Source of the DNA: Bacillus sp. 1780r2a1
GTDB lineage: Bacteria > Bacillota > Bacilli > Bacillales > Bacillaceae_H
Direction: 5' to 3'
NCBI GenBank assembly: GCA_024134725.1
Contig: CP099863.1
Span: 3,345,258-3,409,257 of the forward strand
Length of the DNA stretch: 64,000 nucleotides
Made by a program: the position numbers and the translations under genes. Below are positions 47,770 through 56,324 of the stretch, in pieces (positions within the stretch are counted from its first letter, which is position 1; each line of letters begins with the position of its first letter). The notes beneath the pieces are model-generated. The model searched no databases. It was not told the DNA's origin and was given only the letters and a program-made list of their open reading frames with translations.

Positions 47770-48153
47770 TTAAGACGGTAGCATGGAAATAATTGTTTCA
47801 ATAATTACTGTTAAGATGGGAATAGCCATTGATAAGATTAAAATTTTACCACCCAGTTCAATTTTAGAAGCGATCGCACCTTGCCCAGCGTCCTTCGTAA
47901 TTTGAGCACCAAATTCTGCAATATAAGCAATTCCTATAATCTTTAAGATTGTTTCAACATAAATCATGTTAACGTGTGCGTTCACAGAGAGCTTTTCAAT
48001 CATTTTAATAATCTCGTATATCTGATCGATTAAAAATAAAAAGATCACACACCCTACAAAGACAACAAGTAAAAAAGCAATGGGCGATTTATGCTCTTTT
48101 AAAATGAGTGCTAAAAAGGTAGCAACTAAGCCTAAGCCCACAATCTGTATCAT
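47770..48153 (-). CDS. spoIIIAD: Stage III sporulation protein AD
   Basis: This is a small channel-complex membrane protein, 127 residues with about four hydrophobic segments. The conserved centre MIYVETILKIIGIAYIAEFG and GQGAIASKIELGGKILILSM identify SpoIIIAD. It lies 20 bases after spoIIIAC, and the two proteins share a SpoIIIAC/AD fold. Confidence 0.95.
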   Translation of the reverse strand: MIQIVGLGLVATFLALILKEHKSPIAFLLVVFVGCVIFLFLIDQIYEIIKMIEKLSVNAHVNMIYVETILKIIGIAYIAEFGAQITKDAGQGAIASKIELGGKILILSMAIPILTVIIETIISMLPS

Positions 48154-48173
48154 TTCAATGGCTAATCACCCCC

Positions 48174-48380
48174 TTAGCTTTGAAATAAAAAAACGGCTTT
48201 AATTTTTTGAAATAAATCTTCAACAATCGATGCAACCATAAACAAGATATAAATAAACCCTATAAGTGTTACCCAGTTTGCATAATCTTTCTTGCCCATT
48301 TGCTCTAACACTGTAACGAGAAACGCTACAACAATACCAATCCCTGCTATTTGAAAAATTGTATTCATATCAATGTTCAT
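48174..48380 (-). CDS. spoIIIAC: Stage III sporulation protein AC
   Basis: This is a two-helix membrane protein of the SpoIIIA complex, 68 residues, the same length as in B. subtilis. It reads TIFQIAGIGIVVAFLVTVLE and QMGKKDYANWVTLIGFIYIL. The frame extends six codons upstream to an ATG overlapping spoIIIAB's stop, but ATG 48380 is seven bases after GGAGG and is preferred. Confidence 0.94.
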   Translation of the reverse strand: MNIDMNTIFQIAGIGIVVAFLVTVLEQMGKKDYANWVTLIGFIYILFMVASIVEDLFQKIKAVFLFQS

Positions 48381-48397
48381 CCTTATTCCTCCAATCA

Positions 48398-48910
48398 CTA
48401 CATCAATAAAATGACGAGTAGCAATCCTGATAAAAAGCCAAGGCTTTTTATCATTTTTTCATACCGACTTTGCTGTTCAAGCGCATCCTGCTCTTCCCGG
48501 TCCAAGTGGTTAATAGCTAACAATATATGTTTTTGCTGGGAATACCGATCATGTTGCCCTAACGTTTCACCAAACTGCTTTAACACTTCAAGTTCTCCCT
48601 CTTTAAAGGCAAGCGCTTTTTTATGTGCTTGAAGAGCATGTTCCCACGCTTCTTTCGCAGTGGTCATTCCTTGTATTAAACGCTGTTCGAACTCCTTAAA
48701 AAAAAGCGATAATGGATTAGGAAATTGTTTTGAAAGCATGTTTGATATTTCATGAAGAGGGCGGTTACTGTACATGATTTCTGACTCTAACGATCGTAGC
48801 GCTGTTTTTAGTTGCCGAAGTTGTCTTGGCCTTTCACTAAGCTGCTTGGCAACTTCAAAGCCTGTGAACGTAGAAGCCAGTAAAATAAAAATAGCTCCTA
48901 AAATTTTCAT
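48398..48910 (-). CDS. spoIIIAB: Stage III sporulation protein AB
   Basis: SpoIIIAB has a distant type II/IV secretion fold and sits between the ATPase AA and the membrane parts. The 170 residues have an N-terminal anchor (about 1-17) and a C-terminal hydrophobic segment (SLGFLSGLLLVILLM), with a helical middle containing LKTALRSLESEIMYSNRPLH. It follows spoIIIAA after 16 bases. Confidence 0.94.
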   Translation of the reverse strand: MKILGAIFILLASTFTGFEVAKQLSERPRQLRQLKTALRSLESEIMYSNRPLHEISNMLSKQFPNPLSLFFKEFEQRLIQGMTTAKEAWEHALQAHKKALAFKEGELEVLKQFGETLGQHDRYSQQKHILLAINHLDREEQDALEQQSRYEKMIKSLGFLSGLLLVILLM

Positions 48911-48926
48911 TTCTTCGTCACCCTTT

Positions 48927-49859
48927 TTATTTCAAAGAATAATTGGACTTCAACGAAAGTGGTTTTCTTGCTTGATCATAAATGGCTTTCACAGTTCCTG
49001 GTCCATTCTCATTGGTTAATACCATATAGCGATCGAATACTTCAAGTTCTAATAATTGTTTTAAAGAAGGGCGTTTATCTAAATCAAACAGATCGTAACC
49101 GTGCACCGTCATAAATACTTGTACTCCTGCATTGACGGCCTCTAGCACGGCTTGACAGTCTTCTTCGCTTCCTACCTCATCCACAATTAATACGTTTGGA
49201 CTCATCGATCGAATCATCATCATCATTCCTTCGGCTTTCGGACAACTATCTAAAACATCTATTCGTGTTCCAAAGGTATGTTGGGGAACACCTTTGACAC
49301 AGCCTGCAATTTCCGAGCGTTCATCTACGATACCCACTTTAACCGCTCCAATCTTCTGTTGACTATTTCCTGTGCTCATCATTCTTGCTAAGTCTCTTAT
49401 CATTGTTGTTTTTCCTGTTTGTGGAGGACCAATCAAAATAGTACTAAGCCATCTGGATTGATAGAGCAGAGGAATTAGCGGTTCTGCTATGCCGATTTGT
49501 TCTTTTGCTACTCGAATGTTAAACGAAGTCACATCGCGAATTACACGAACATGTCCATTTTCAGTAATAACTTTACCCGCAAGCCCTACACGATGACCGC
49601 CTTCAATCGTCACATACCCTTTTTTTAATTCTTCTTCAATCATATAAATAGAGAAATGACTGAGTTTATTTAAAATAAATAGCGTGTCTTCTGCCGTTAC
49701 CACATAGGGCAAAAACACAGGTTCACTGTCAATCGTTAACTCAATTTGCCTTCCAATTCGAATGCGTACTTCCTCTAAAGTTGCTATATAACGCTGTATA
49801 TACGGCTGGACATTATGCTTAATACCTTCTGGAAAAATAGCGACAATTTCATCTAGCAT
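48927..49859 (-). CDS. spoIIIAA: Stage III sporulation ATPase SpoIIIAA
   Basis: SpoIIIAA is the ATPase that powers the mother-cell-to-forespore channel, related to secretion ATPases. The 310 residues show Walker A GPPQTGKTTMIRDLARM (about 155-170), VGIVDERSEIAGCVKGVPQH, Walker B NVLIVDEVGSEEDCQAV and MTVHGYD. It heads the eight-gene operon behind a sigma-E promoter (49889-49917). Confidence 0.95.
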   Translation of the reverse strand: MLDEIVAIFPEGIKHNVQPYIQRYIATLEEVRIRIGRQIELTIDSEPVFLPYVVTAEDTLFILNKLSHFSIYMIEEELKKGYVTIEGGHRVGLAGKVITENGHVRVIRDVTSFNIRVAKEQIGIAEPLIPLLYQSRWLSTILIGPPQTGKTTMIRDLARMMSTGNSQQKIGAVKVGIVDERSEIAGCVKGVPQHTFGTRIDVLDSCPKAEGMMMMIRSMSPNVLIVDEVGSEEDCQAVLEAVNAGVQVFMTVHGYDLFDLDKRPSLKQLLELEVFDRYMVLTNENGPGTVKAIYDQARKPLSLKSNYSLK

Positions 49860-49888
49860 TGAAATCCCCTCACCTTTATACTCATTTC

Positions 49889-49917
49889 AATGTATGGCAA
49901 GCTTTTAGTTGTTATGT
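49889..49917 (-). promoter_or_regulatory. Sigma-E promoter of the spoIIIA operon
   Basis: On the minus strand ACATAACA (49910-49917) and CATACATT (49889-49896) are 13 bp apart. The -10 matches the sigma-E CATACANT consensus exactly and the -35 keeps the ATA core. Mother-cell expression fits the genes downstream. Confidence 0.75.
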
Positions 49918-49925
49918 CAGAAACT

Positions 49926-50207
49926 TCACTTAAACACTCCAATTAAAATTAAAAGGACGCCTGTACCGATGAGCACAAGCTTACCAAAAGATAGCTGATC
50001 AGCAACCGACACTAACCCAAGGCTAAATGACGTGATCATCACAATTGGCCCTACGAGCGCCAGCATTCCATTAATCATTAATGCTTTTTTGACATCATTA
50101 TTCGTAAAAATTAAAATAGCCGCAATGAATTCAATAAAAGATGAAACAAATCGTAAGCAAGCCATTGTCAAAACAGTTCCGTTTATGTGATCAAACCAAT
50201 GCTTCAT
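49926..50207 (-). CDS. yqhV: Membrane protein YqhV (DUF2619)
   Basis: This 93-residue protein of unknown function has three hydrophobic segments (about 17-37, 42-62 and 72-92). It matches YqhV (DUF2619), which lies between efp and spoIIIAA in B. subtilis as it does here. The ATG at 50207 follows GGAGG. Conservation next to spoIIIA hints at a sporulation link, but the gene lies upstream of the sigma-E promoter. Confidence 0.85.
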   Translation of the reverse strand: MKHWFDHINGTVLTMACLRFVSSFIEFIAAILIFTNNDVKKALMINGMLALVGPIVMITSFSLGLVSVADQLSFGKLVLIGTGVLLILIGVFK

Positions 50208-50290
50208 AACTTCCTCCCACGTATTACATCATTTAGTACAACCTATGCAATCGGTGGACAACTTATCACTTACGAAAAAGAAAAGCACAA

Positions 50291-50322
50291 AAAAAAGAAG
50301 AGATAATTATCTCTTCTTTTTT
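50291..50322 (-). terminator. Terminator after efp
   Basis: A fully palindromic AAAGAAGAGATAATTATCTC TTCTTT-type sequence (50291-50322) with a tight loop ends the yqhS-yqhT-efp operon eight bases beyond the efp stop, flanked by A and T runs. Confidence 0.88.
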
Positions 50323-50329
50323 TGCTTTA

Positions 50330-50887
50330 TTATGCACGTGATACGTAGCTGCTATCTGTTGTGTTGATAATTAATACATCGCCTTCATTTACGAAGAATG
50401 GAACTTGTACAATTAGGCCTGTTTCAACCGTAGCTGGCTTCGTGCCACCTGATGCTGTATCACCTTTAATACCTGGTTCTGTTTCAGTAACTTTTAATTC
50501 AACTGTATTTGGAAGCTCAACACCTAGCGTTTCACCTTGATACATCATGATAGCTACTTCCATATTTTCTTTTAAGAACTTTAGCTCATATTCAATTGCT
50601 GTTGCTGGAAGTTCTAATTGCTCGTATGAGTGGTTATCCATAAATACGTGCTGATCACCACTTGCATATAAATACTGCATTTTACGGTTATCGATTTGTG
50701 CTTTTGCTACTTTTTCCCCTGCACGGAATGTTTTTTCTTGAACAGCTCCAGTACGTAAATTACGAAGTTTTGAGCGAACAAACGCTGCTCCTTTACCTGG
50801 CTTTACGTGTTGGAAATCCATTACGCGCCAAATACCTCCGTCTACTTCTACTGTTAGACCTGTGCGAAAATCGTTTACTGAAATCAT
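50330..50887 (-). CDS. efp: Translation elongation factor P
   Basis: EF-P relieves ribosomes stalled at polyproline. The 185 residues fold as KOW plus two OB domains. The modification loop reads [15 protein letters not shown], with the lysine in PGKGA at the tip (about K32) that Bacillus modifies with 5-aminopentanol. The C-terminal signature [20 protein letters not shown] is intact. It lies 19 bases after yqhT. Confidence 0.96.
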   Translation of the reverse strand: MISVNDFRTGLTVEVDGGIWRVMDFQHVKPGKGAAFVRSKLRNLRTGAVQEKTFRAGEKVAKAQIDNRKMQYLYASGDQHVFMDNHSYEQLELPATAIEYELKFLKENMEVAIMMYQGETLGVELPNTVELKVTETEPGIKGDTASGGTKPATVETGLIVQVPFFVNEGDVLIINTTDSSYVSRA

Positions 50888-50906
50888 GAAAAAATCCTCC
50901 TACATC

Positions 50907-51965
50907 TTATAAAATAATAAGTTCTTTCGGTGAGTATGTTAATGACTCATTTCCTTCTTCTGTTACCACGGTATCGTCTTCAATACGAACGCCACCAAGG
51001 TTTGGTATGTAAATACCTGGTTCAACGGTTACAACCATTCCTGGCTGCAGCGTATCCTGAGACTTCACAGAAAGCGACGGGCCTTCATGAACTTCTAATC
51101 CCACACCATGACCGGTAGAATGACCAAAATACTGTCCGTATCCTTTTTCTACAATATAGTCTCGTGTTAAGGCATCGGCTTCTTTACCCGTAATACCCGC
51201 TTTAATTCCTTTCATGCCTCTTAACTGCGCCTCTAATACTGTATCATAAATTCCCTTTAGTTCTTCACTGACTTTCCCTACCGCAAATGTGCGCGTAATG
51301 TCAGAACAATAGCCTTTATAATACGCACCAAAATCAAGCGTAACAAATTCTCCTGCTTCAATGACTTTTTCAGAAGCAACGCCGTGCGGTAATGCCGAAC
51401 GATGACCTGACGCCACAATTGTATCAAACGAGGACGAAATTGCACCTTGCTTTCGCATAAAGAACTCCAGCTCATTAGACACTTGAAGCTCTGTTACACC
51501 AGGCTTAACGAAGGTCAAAATATGCTCATATGCTGCATCTGCAATTTTTGCAGCTTCCTTTAATATCTTAATCTCTGAGTCACTCTTTATCAAGCGTAAG
51601 TTTTCAACCGCATTGGAAACTGGAACAAGCTCTGCTTTAACATGCTTTTTAAACTGTTGAAACTGAGCGTATGAAACATGATTTTCTTCAAAACCAACGC
51701 TTTTAATTCCAAGCTGTGTAATAACTTGACCTACTTCTTCCAGGATTGGGCCTTTATGTTGAACAATTTCAAACCCCTCTGTTTGTTCACTAGCCTGCTT
51801 TACATAGCGAAAATCTGTGATAAATACAGCTTTATCATTGGAGATTACTGCTATACCTGCTGAACCAGTAAAATTAGTCATATAGCGACGGTTGTATTCA
51901 CTTGTAATAACTATTCCATCAACATTTAACGTTTGCAACTGCTTACGTAATTTCTCTATTTTCAT
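50907..51965 (-). CDS. yqhT: Xaa-Pro aminopeptidase-like M24 protein YqhT
   Basis: This predicted cytosolic M24 metallopeptidase removes N-terminal residues before proline. The 352 residues have a creatinase-like N-terminal domain (about 1-125) and a pita-bread catalytic domain with ALPHGVASEKVIEAGEFVTL, DFGAYYKGYCSDITRTFAVG (two metal Asp), HSTGHGVGLEVHEGP (metal His) and VTVEPGIYIP (metal Glu). All five metal ligands appear present. It lies between aroQ and efp, three bases after aroQ. Confidence 0.92.
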   Translation of the reverse strand: MKIEKLRKQLQTLNVDGIVITSEYNRRYMTNFTGSAGIAVISNDKAVFITDFRYVKQASEQTEGFEIVQHKGPILEEVGQVITQLGIKSVGFEENHVSYAQFQQFKKHVKAELVPVSNAVENLRLIKSDSEIKILKEAAKIADAAYEHILTFVKPGVTELQVSNELEFFMRKQGAISSSFDTIVASGHRSALPHGVASEKVIEAGEFVTLDFGAYYKGYCSDITRTFAVGKVSEELKGIYDTVLEAQLRGMKGIKAGITGKEADALTRDYIVEKGYGQYFGHSTGHGVGLEVHEGPSLSVKSQDTLQPGMVVTVEPGIYIPNLGGVRIEDDTVVTEEGNESLTYSPKELIIL

Positions 51966-51968
51966 ACT

Positions 51969-52406
51969 TCATTCCCCTTTCTTTTGCAACAGAGCAAGAA
52001 TCGCTAACTCATATCCATAAATGCCCAATCCTACAATTTGTCCTGCTGTGACAGGTGCCGTCACGGATTCATGACGAAATTCTTCTCGCTTATGTACGTT
52101 TGAAATATGAACTTCAAGCACAGGAACTGAAATACTTGCAATCGCATCCCGAATTGCGTAACTATAGTGTGTGAATGCCCCTGGGTTAATGACAATGCCA
52201 TCAAAGTTCTCGTCTGCTTCATGAATCCAGTCAATAATGACTCCTTCATGATTAGACTGAACACATTCAATATGCACACTCTGTTGCTCAGCAAGCTGAT
52301 GTAGGTTGTGCTCTAACGTTTTTAAATTCTCTCTACCATACACCGCAGGCTCTCGAACGCCCAGCCTATTTAAGTTTGGACCATTAATTACTAAAAACTT
52401 TTTCAT
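51969..52406 (-). CDS. aroQ: 3-dehydroquinate dehydratase, type II
   Basis: AroQ (YqhS) dehydrates 3-dehydroquinate in the shikimate pathway. The 145 residues carry the type II signatures INGPNLNRLGVREPAVYG, with the catalytic tyrosine in VYG, and NPGAFTHYSYAIRDAI and EVHISNVHKREEFRHESVTA. A GTG two codons upstream is too close to the ribosome binding site; ATG 52406 is chosen. It heads the aroQ-yqhT-efp operon. Confidence 0.94.
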   Translation of the reverse strand: MKKFLVINGPNLNRLGVREPAVYGRENLKTLEHNLHQLAEQQSVHIECVQSNHEGVIIDWIHEADENFDGIVINPGAFTHYSYAIRDAIASISVPVLEVHISNVHKREEFRHESVTAPVTAGQIVGLGIYGYELAILALLQKKGE

Positions 52407-52498
52407 GGACACTCTCCCTTACTTACACAGCTAGTTCTATTATTAAAATAGACCCTATGTTTTCTCTTTTTAGTTTATCATAAATCAAAACATTCACA

Positions 52499-53032
52499 CT
52501 ACTCATTCACAAGTTCTGATTTATGTCCAGAACTGCTGTTTAGCTCTGCTGCCTCAAAGGAAATGGAATACCCGACAAATATCCCGTATAAGATGTATAA
52601 ACAAATAGTTGTAATAATGGTATTAGAAGTTAGTTCTCCTATCGTTTTCATGCTTGGAAACAATGGGTTAAGCAGCAGAAAGACGAACGCCCAAAGCACT
52701 GCTCCATATACAATACCAAACCATATTGACTTGAACTTTTTCAAGAACACATAGTAAAGAAGCGCTACACCAATTGATATAATACCAATAATCAAAACGC
52801 TAACAATAAGCCCTGGCCAACGGTCTTTCCAACTACCAAAAGCCCACGGCTGTAAAATTGTATTAGGATGAATTTCACTAAAGCTAAATAAATACGTAAC
52901 GTATCCCATTAAGCTCCAAAACACTCCTCCTACAAAACCAATAACTATCGCTTTAGCTAAGAATGAGCCTTCCTTTGATTGTATTTGTTGATTTGCCGGC
53001 TTATTATCTTGTTTAGCTGTCATCTTCATCAC
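52499..53032 (-). CDS. yqhR: Conserved membrane protein YqhR
   Basis: This 177-residue membrane protein of unknown function has four hydrophobic segments (about 28-50, 72-95, 103-122 and 138-160). It is the YqhR family by sequence pattern and position between aroQ and yqhQ. It is divergent from yqhQ across 213 bases. Tails at both ends are hydrophilic. No motif suggests an activity. Confidence 0.85.
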   Translation of the reverse strand: MMKMTAKQDNKPANQQIQSKEGSFLAKAIVIGFVGGVFWSLMGYVTYLFSFSEIHPNTILQPWAFGSWKDRWPGLIVSVLIIGIISIGVALLYYVFLKKFKSIWFGIVYGAVLWAFVFLLLNPLFPSMKTIGELTSNTIITTICLYILYGIFVGYSISFEAAELNSSSGHKSELVNE

Positions 53033-53245
53033 CTCTACTGGATAGTATGAGCTGATTTTTGTTGTTCTATTATACTGCGAAACGTTTCTTAAAGATAAAA
53101 GAAGGAAAATTTTATCATTTCATGTGTGATATAGAAAAATTTTGTCTAAACTAGATAACATACATCGACCTAGAGGTTTATTCGAAATTGCTGTAGAATA
53201 TAGATTATTAAGAGACAATTAGTCTGGGTTAGGTTGGTGTCTGAA

Positions 53246-54193
53246 ATGTCTAAATTACAAAAAGCCGCATACGGTGGGCAAGCCGTCATTGAAGGTGTCA
53301 TGTTTGGTGGCAAGAAAGTGATGGTCACTGCCATTCGTCGTAAAGATCAATCTATTGAGTATTTTCAATCTCCTCGGAGATCAAATCGTGTACTAACAGC
53401 GTTGAAAAAAATTCCGTTTTTAAGAGGAATTGCAGCAATTATTGAAGCAAGTGCAAACGGTACACAACATTTAAATTTTTCATCTGAACGTTACGATGTG
53501 CATCCTAACGAAGATGATGTAATTAAAGAAGAAAAAAAAGAATCAAAACTATCCTTAATATTGGGTGTTGCAACAATTGGTGTACTTTCTTTTCTATTTG
53601 GAAAAGTGCTTTTCACCCTAATTCCGGTGTTTTTGGCAAATTTGACTCGTCCTATTTTCGCTTCTGATTTAGCACAAGTAGTTATTGAAAGCTTCTTTAA
53701 GCTTTTATTATTGCTCGCTTATATTTACGCGATTTCACAAACTCCGCTTATTAAACGCGTCTTTCAATACCACGGAGCAGAACACAAAGTCATTAATGCA
53801 TATGAAAACAACCAGGAGCTTACGGTAGAATCAGTTCAAGCTCAGTCTCGCCTTCACTATCGCTGCGGAAGTAGTTTCATTCTATTTACAGTTGTTGTTG
53901 GAATGTTTGTTTACCTACTCGTCCCTACGGACCCGCTTTGGCTTAGAGTTGTAAACCGACTTGCATTAATTCCAGTCGTGTTGGGGCTGTCTTTTGAAGT
54001 ACTACAATTAACCAATAAGGTTCGCCATGTACCTGTTTTACGCTTCTTAGGTTACCCGGGATTATGGTTACAGCTCCTTACTACAAAGGAACCTAAAGAT
54101 GACCAAGTCGAAGTTGCAATCTCTTCATTTCAAGAGCTTTTACGCATTGAAAACGAAGGGAGCTCTGTACCCGGTGGCGAACAAGTAAGTTAA
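53246..54193 (+). CDS. yqhQ: DUF1385 membrane protein YqhQ
   Basis: This is a polytopic membrane protein of the DUF1385 family, function unsettled. The 315 residues begin KAAYGGQAVIEGVMFGGKKV, the family hallmark. Four or five membrane segments follow (about 105-130, 145-165, 205-225 and 232-250), with the conserved polar QYHGAEHKVINAYEN and SRLHYRCGSSF, which look like metal-ligand motifs. The upstream in-frame TTG and GTG are poorer starts than ATG 53246. It is followed by yqhP, the only other gene on this strand here. Confidence 0.88.
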   Translation: MSKLQKAAYGGQAVIEGVMFGGKKVMVTAIRRKDQSIEYFQSPRRSNRVLTALKKIPFLRGIAAIIEASANGTQHLNFSSERYDVHPNEDDVIKEEKKESKLSLILGVATIGVLSFLFGKVLFTLIPVFLANLTRPIFASDLAQVVIESFFKLLLLLAYIYAISQTPLIKRVFQYHGAEHKVINAYENNQELTVESVQAQSRLHYRCGSSFILFTVVVGMFVYLLVPTDPLWLRVVNRLALIPVVLGLSFEVLQLTNKVRHVPVLRFLGYPGLWLQLLTTKEPKDDQVEVAISSFQELLRIENEGSSVPGGEQVS

Positions 54194-54234
54194 GACTGTT
54201 TTGCTTTCTTTTATCATTTTAGGAGGTGAACAAA

Positions 54235-54633
54235 ATGAGACGTCCATTCGTTAAACCACTTGTTAATTCATTAATTGCTTTAGGGATCATTGGATTTATT
54301 TACACTCTTGCAACAAATCCAACAAGCCTATTGCGTCAAGCAGGCTATATCTTTTTATTTATCATTTTGTTTTACTTAGTTTATCGATTTATTATCCGCC
54401 CTGCTCAAACAAAAGGGCAAGACAAAGGATACCATCGAGCTGTGAAACAATCAAAAATACGTCAAAAAGAAAAAGAACGAAGCGGTAATAAAGTGGATAT
54501 GAACGCTTATCGCAACGTCCAAAAACGTCCATCTGCTAAAGTTAACAAACCGTTAAAGAAAAAGAAAAGCAATACACATTTAACAGTCATTGAAGGCAAA
54601 AAAGGAAAAAAGAAAAATCGTGCCTTCTTTTAA
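54235..54633 (+). CDS. yqhP: SA1362-family small membrane protein YqhP
   Basis: This 132-residue protein has two membrane segments (about 10-28 and 38-55) and a very basic C-terminal tail (KKKKSNTHLTV, KKGKKKNRAFF), matching the SA1362/YqhP family of unknown function. The ATG at 54235 is eight bases after AGGAGG; an upstream GTG overlaps that site. The basic tail may face the cytosol and contact nucleic acid or phospholipid (inference). Confidence 0.8.
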   Translation: MRRPFVKPLVNSLIALGIIGFIYTLATNPTSLLRQAGYIFLFIILFYLVYRFIIRPAQTKGQDKGYHRAVKQSKIRQKEKERSGNKVDMNAYRNVQKRPSAKVNKPLKKKKSNTHLTVIEGKKGKKKNRAFF

Positions 54634-54635
54634 TG

Positions 54636-54666
54636 AAAAACTGCGCCTTACAAAGACGCAGTTTTT
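54636..54666. terminator. Bidirectional terminator between yqhP and yqhO
   Basis: AAAAACTGCGCCTT pairs with AAGACGCAGTTTTT (one mismatch) over a three-base loop, between converging genes. Confidence 0.85.
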
Positions 54667-54671
54667 TCTAT

Positions 54672-55553
54672 TTAATAGCACCATTTTTTTAAAAACAGCT
54701 CTGCTTTATTCTTTCCATAGTGAAAAAGCTGGTGCTTCTGTTCTTCTGATAAAGAAAATTCCGTAGCCAACACTTCACTAACTGGTAAAAAGATGATATT
54801 TCGTTCGTGACGTTTTGATATATGCCTTGCATCATGTGCGTCTTTCATTGTATCAAATAAAGCTGAAAACATCGCGATTGCATTTTTTATATTTTTTTTA
54901 TCTTCTTCTTTTTCACGAGGACTAAGTTTAATACCCAACACAGGCCTCTGTTTACGTTTTTGATCATCATCAAATAAAAAAATGGGAAAATTACTTAATA
55001 CCCCACCGTCAACAATAAGGCTTACGGGATTTGTCCGCAGCCTAACTGGTTCAAAGAAGTAGGGAATACTACAGCTCATCCGTACCGCTTTTGCTACGGG
55101 AAATTTCTTTGGATCTATTCCATATTTAGGCAAATCATCAGGTAATACTACTAGCTGGCTATTTGTTAAATCAGAAGCAATGATTCGTAATGATCCGACT
55201 GGCAAATCACCAAATGTAACAATCCCTCTTGCTTTTAACTTGCTAGCTATCCATTTTTCTAACTTTTCACCTTTATATAAGCCTAAGTTCCAATAGAGAA
55301 GAAGCCATTTTGTAAGAGCAGACGGCAAAAAAGAAACACGTTGATCTAGTAAAGACTTCACGTTCATTTCATCCATCATTTCCATCATTTCCTCACTTGT
55401 ATAACCCGCTACAATAAGGGCGCATACAATCGAACCAGCACTTGTACCCGCTAGGCGCCTGAAAATAAAATCTCGCTCTTCTAAAGCTTGCAAGGCTCCA
55501 AGTAGCGCGAAACCTTTAAGCCCACCACCTGAAAAAACACCATCAATATACAG
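54672..55553 (-). CDS. yqhO: Patatin-like phospholipase family protein YqhO, apparent CTG start
   Basis: This is a predicted serine acyl hydrolase of the patatin family. The coding frame contains IDGVFSGGGLKGFALLGA (oxyanion hole GGGLKG), the nucleophile motif GTSAG, and VDGGVLSNFP (catalytic Asp in DGG). The first ATG-like start (TTG 55493, MQALEERDF) would delete the essential GGGLKG motif, so translation must begin upstream. A stop precedes GAA CTT CTG TAT ATT GAT, and the only plausible start is CTG 55553, ten bases after AAGGAG. That yields about 293 residues, beginning like relatives with YIDGVFSGGG. Function is inferred from fold. Confidence 0.82.
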   Translation of the reverse strand: MYIDGVFSGGGLKGFALLGALQALEERDFIFRRLAGTSAGSIVCALIVAGYTSEEMMEMMDEMNVKSLLDQRVSFLPSALTKWLLLYWNLGLYKGEKLEKWIASKLKARGIVTFGDLPVGSLRIIASDLTNSQLVVLPDDLPKYGIDPKKFPVAKAVRMSCSIPYFFEPVRLRTNPVSLIVDGGVLSNFPIFLFDDDQKRKQRPVLGIKLSPREKEEDKKNIKNAIAMFSALFDTMKDAHDARHISKRHERNIIFLPVSEVLATEFSLSEEQKHQLFHYGKNKAELFLKKWCY

Positions 55554-55631
55554 AAGTTCTCAACTCCTTCAGTCTGCCTCCTATCTACACTTTAGTACCT
55601 CTCGCATTAAATTATGCTAAAAATAAAAAGA

Positions 55632-55657
55632 GCCGCTCTAATCTAAATTAGAACGAC
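55632..55657 (-). terminator. Terminator after mntR
   Basis: On the minus strand GTCGTTCTAAT pairs with ATTAGAGCGGC, with two G-U pairs and a four-base loop, followed by TCTTTTT. Confidence 0.75.
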
Positions 55658-55671
55658 TTTTCCAATATGCA

Positions 55672-56103
55672 TTATAACTGTTGCTCTTCTTCATTTTTCC
55701 TTTGGACGCTTCGCAAGCCTTGCACACGCTCTGGATCTTCCTCAAAGTATTGTACTAGATCACCGATTCTGTCAATTGAGTTCCAGCTTAGATGGTGTTC
55801 AATACCTTCAACATCTTCATAAATATTCTCTTCATCTACGCCGATAATACGCAGCAGCTGCTCCAATAGCTCATGACGATAAACAAGGCGTTTACCAATC
55901 TTTTGTCCTTTTGGAGTTAAAACAAGACCACGGTATTTTTCATAGATTAAATATTCATCTTTATCAAGCTTCTGCACCATTTTTGTGACTGATGAGGGAT
56001 GAACTGTTAAAGCATCAGCGATATCCGAAACCCTAGCATATCCTTTATCTTCAATCAGCATATATATTTGTTCAATATAGTCTTCCATACTTGGCGTAGG
56101 CAT
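55672..56103 (-). CDS. mntR: Manganese transport regulator MntR
   Basis: MntR is a DtxR-family repressor that shuts off manganese uptake when Mn(II) is high. The 143 residues have an N-terminal winged helix ([40 protein letters not shown]) and a C-terminal dimerisation domain. Metal ligands include D8-equivalent in [10 protein letters not shown] in [11 protein letters not shown] and [12 protein letters not shown]. Its target mnt transporter genes are not in the window. B. subtilis has lipM directly next to it; here nrdJ intervenes. Confidence 0.94.
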   Translation of the reverse strand: MPTPSMEDYIEQIYMLIEDKGYARVSDIADALTVHPSSVTKMVQKLDKDEYLIYEKYRGLVLTPKGQKIGKRLVYRHELLEQLLRIIGVDEENIYEDVEGIEHHLSWNSIDRIGDLVQYFEEDPERVQGLRSVQRKNEEEQQL

Positions 56104-56286
56104 GAAATCTCCCCCAATAAAATAATTATTATGTATAAACTACCGAAACACGCTTCTATAAACCTTTAGTAATCTATTGCTCAAAAAGTTAAAAACTAAC
56201 GATACTACAAAAGACATTCATGTAAAATCATACTATATAGTATAAGCAAATACAAGAAAATCTAGTATGCATTTACTTCAACATAT

Positions 56287-56315
56287 AAAAAGGCTGACAC
56301 ATTGTCAGCCTTTTT
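56287..56315 (-). terminator. Terminator after nrdJ
   Basis: AAAAAGGCTGACA pairs perfectly with TGTCAGCCTTTTT over a three-base loop, ten bases beyond the nrdJ stop. It also would stop transcripts from the plus strand. Confidence 0.92.
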
Positions 56316-56324
56316 ATGACTTTC

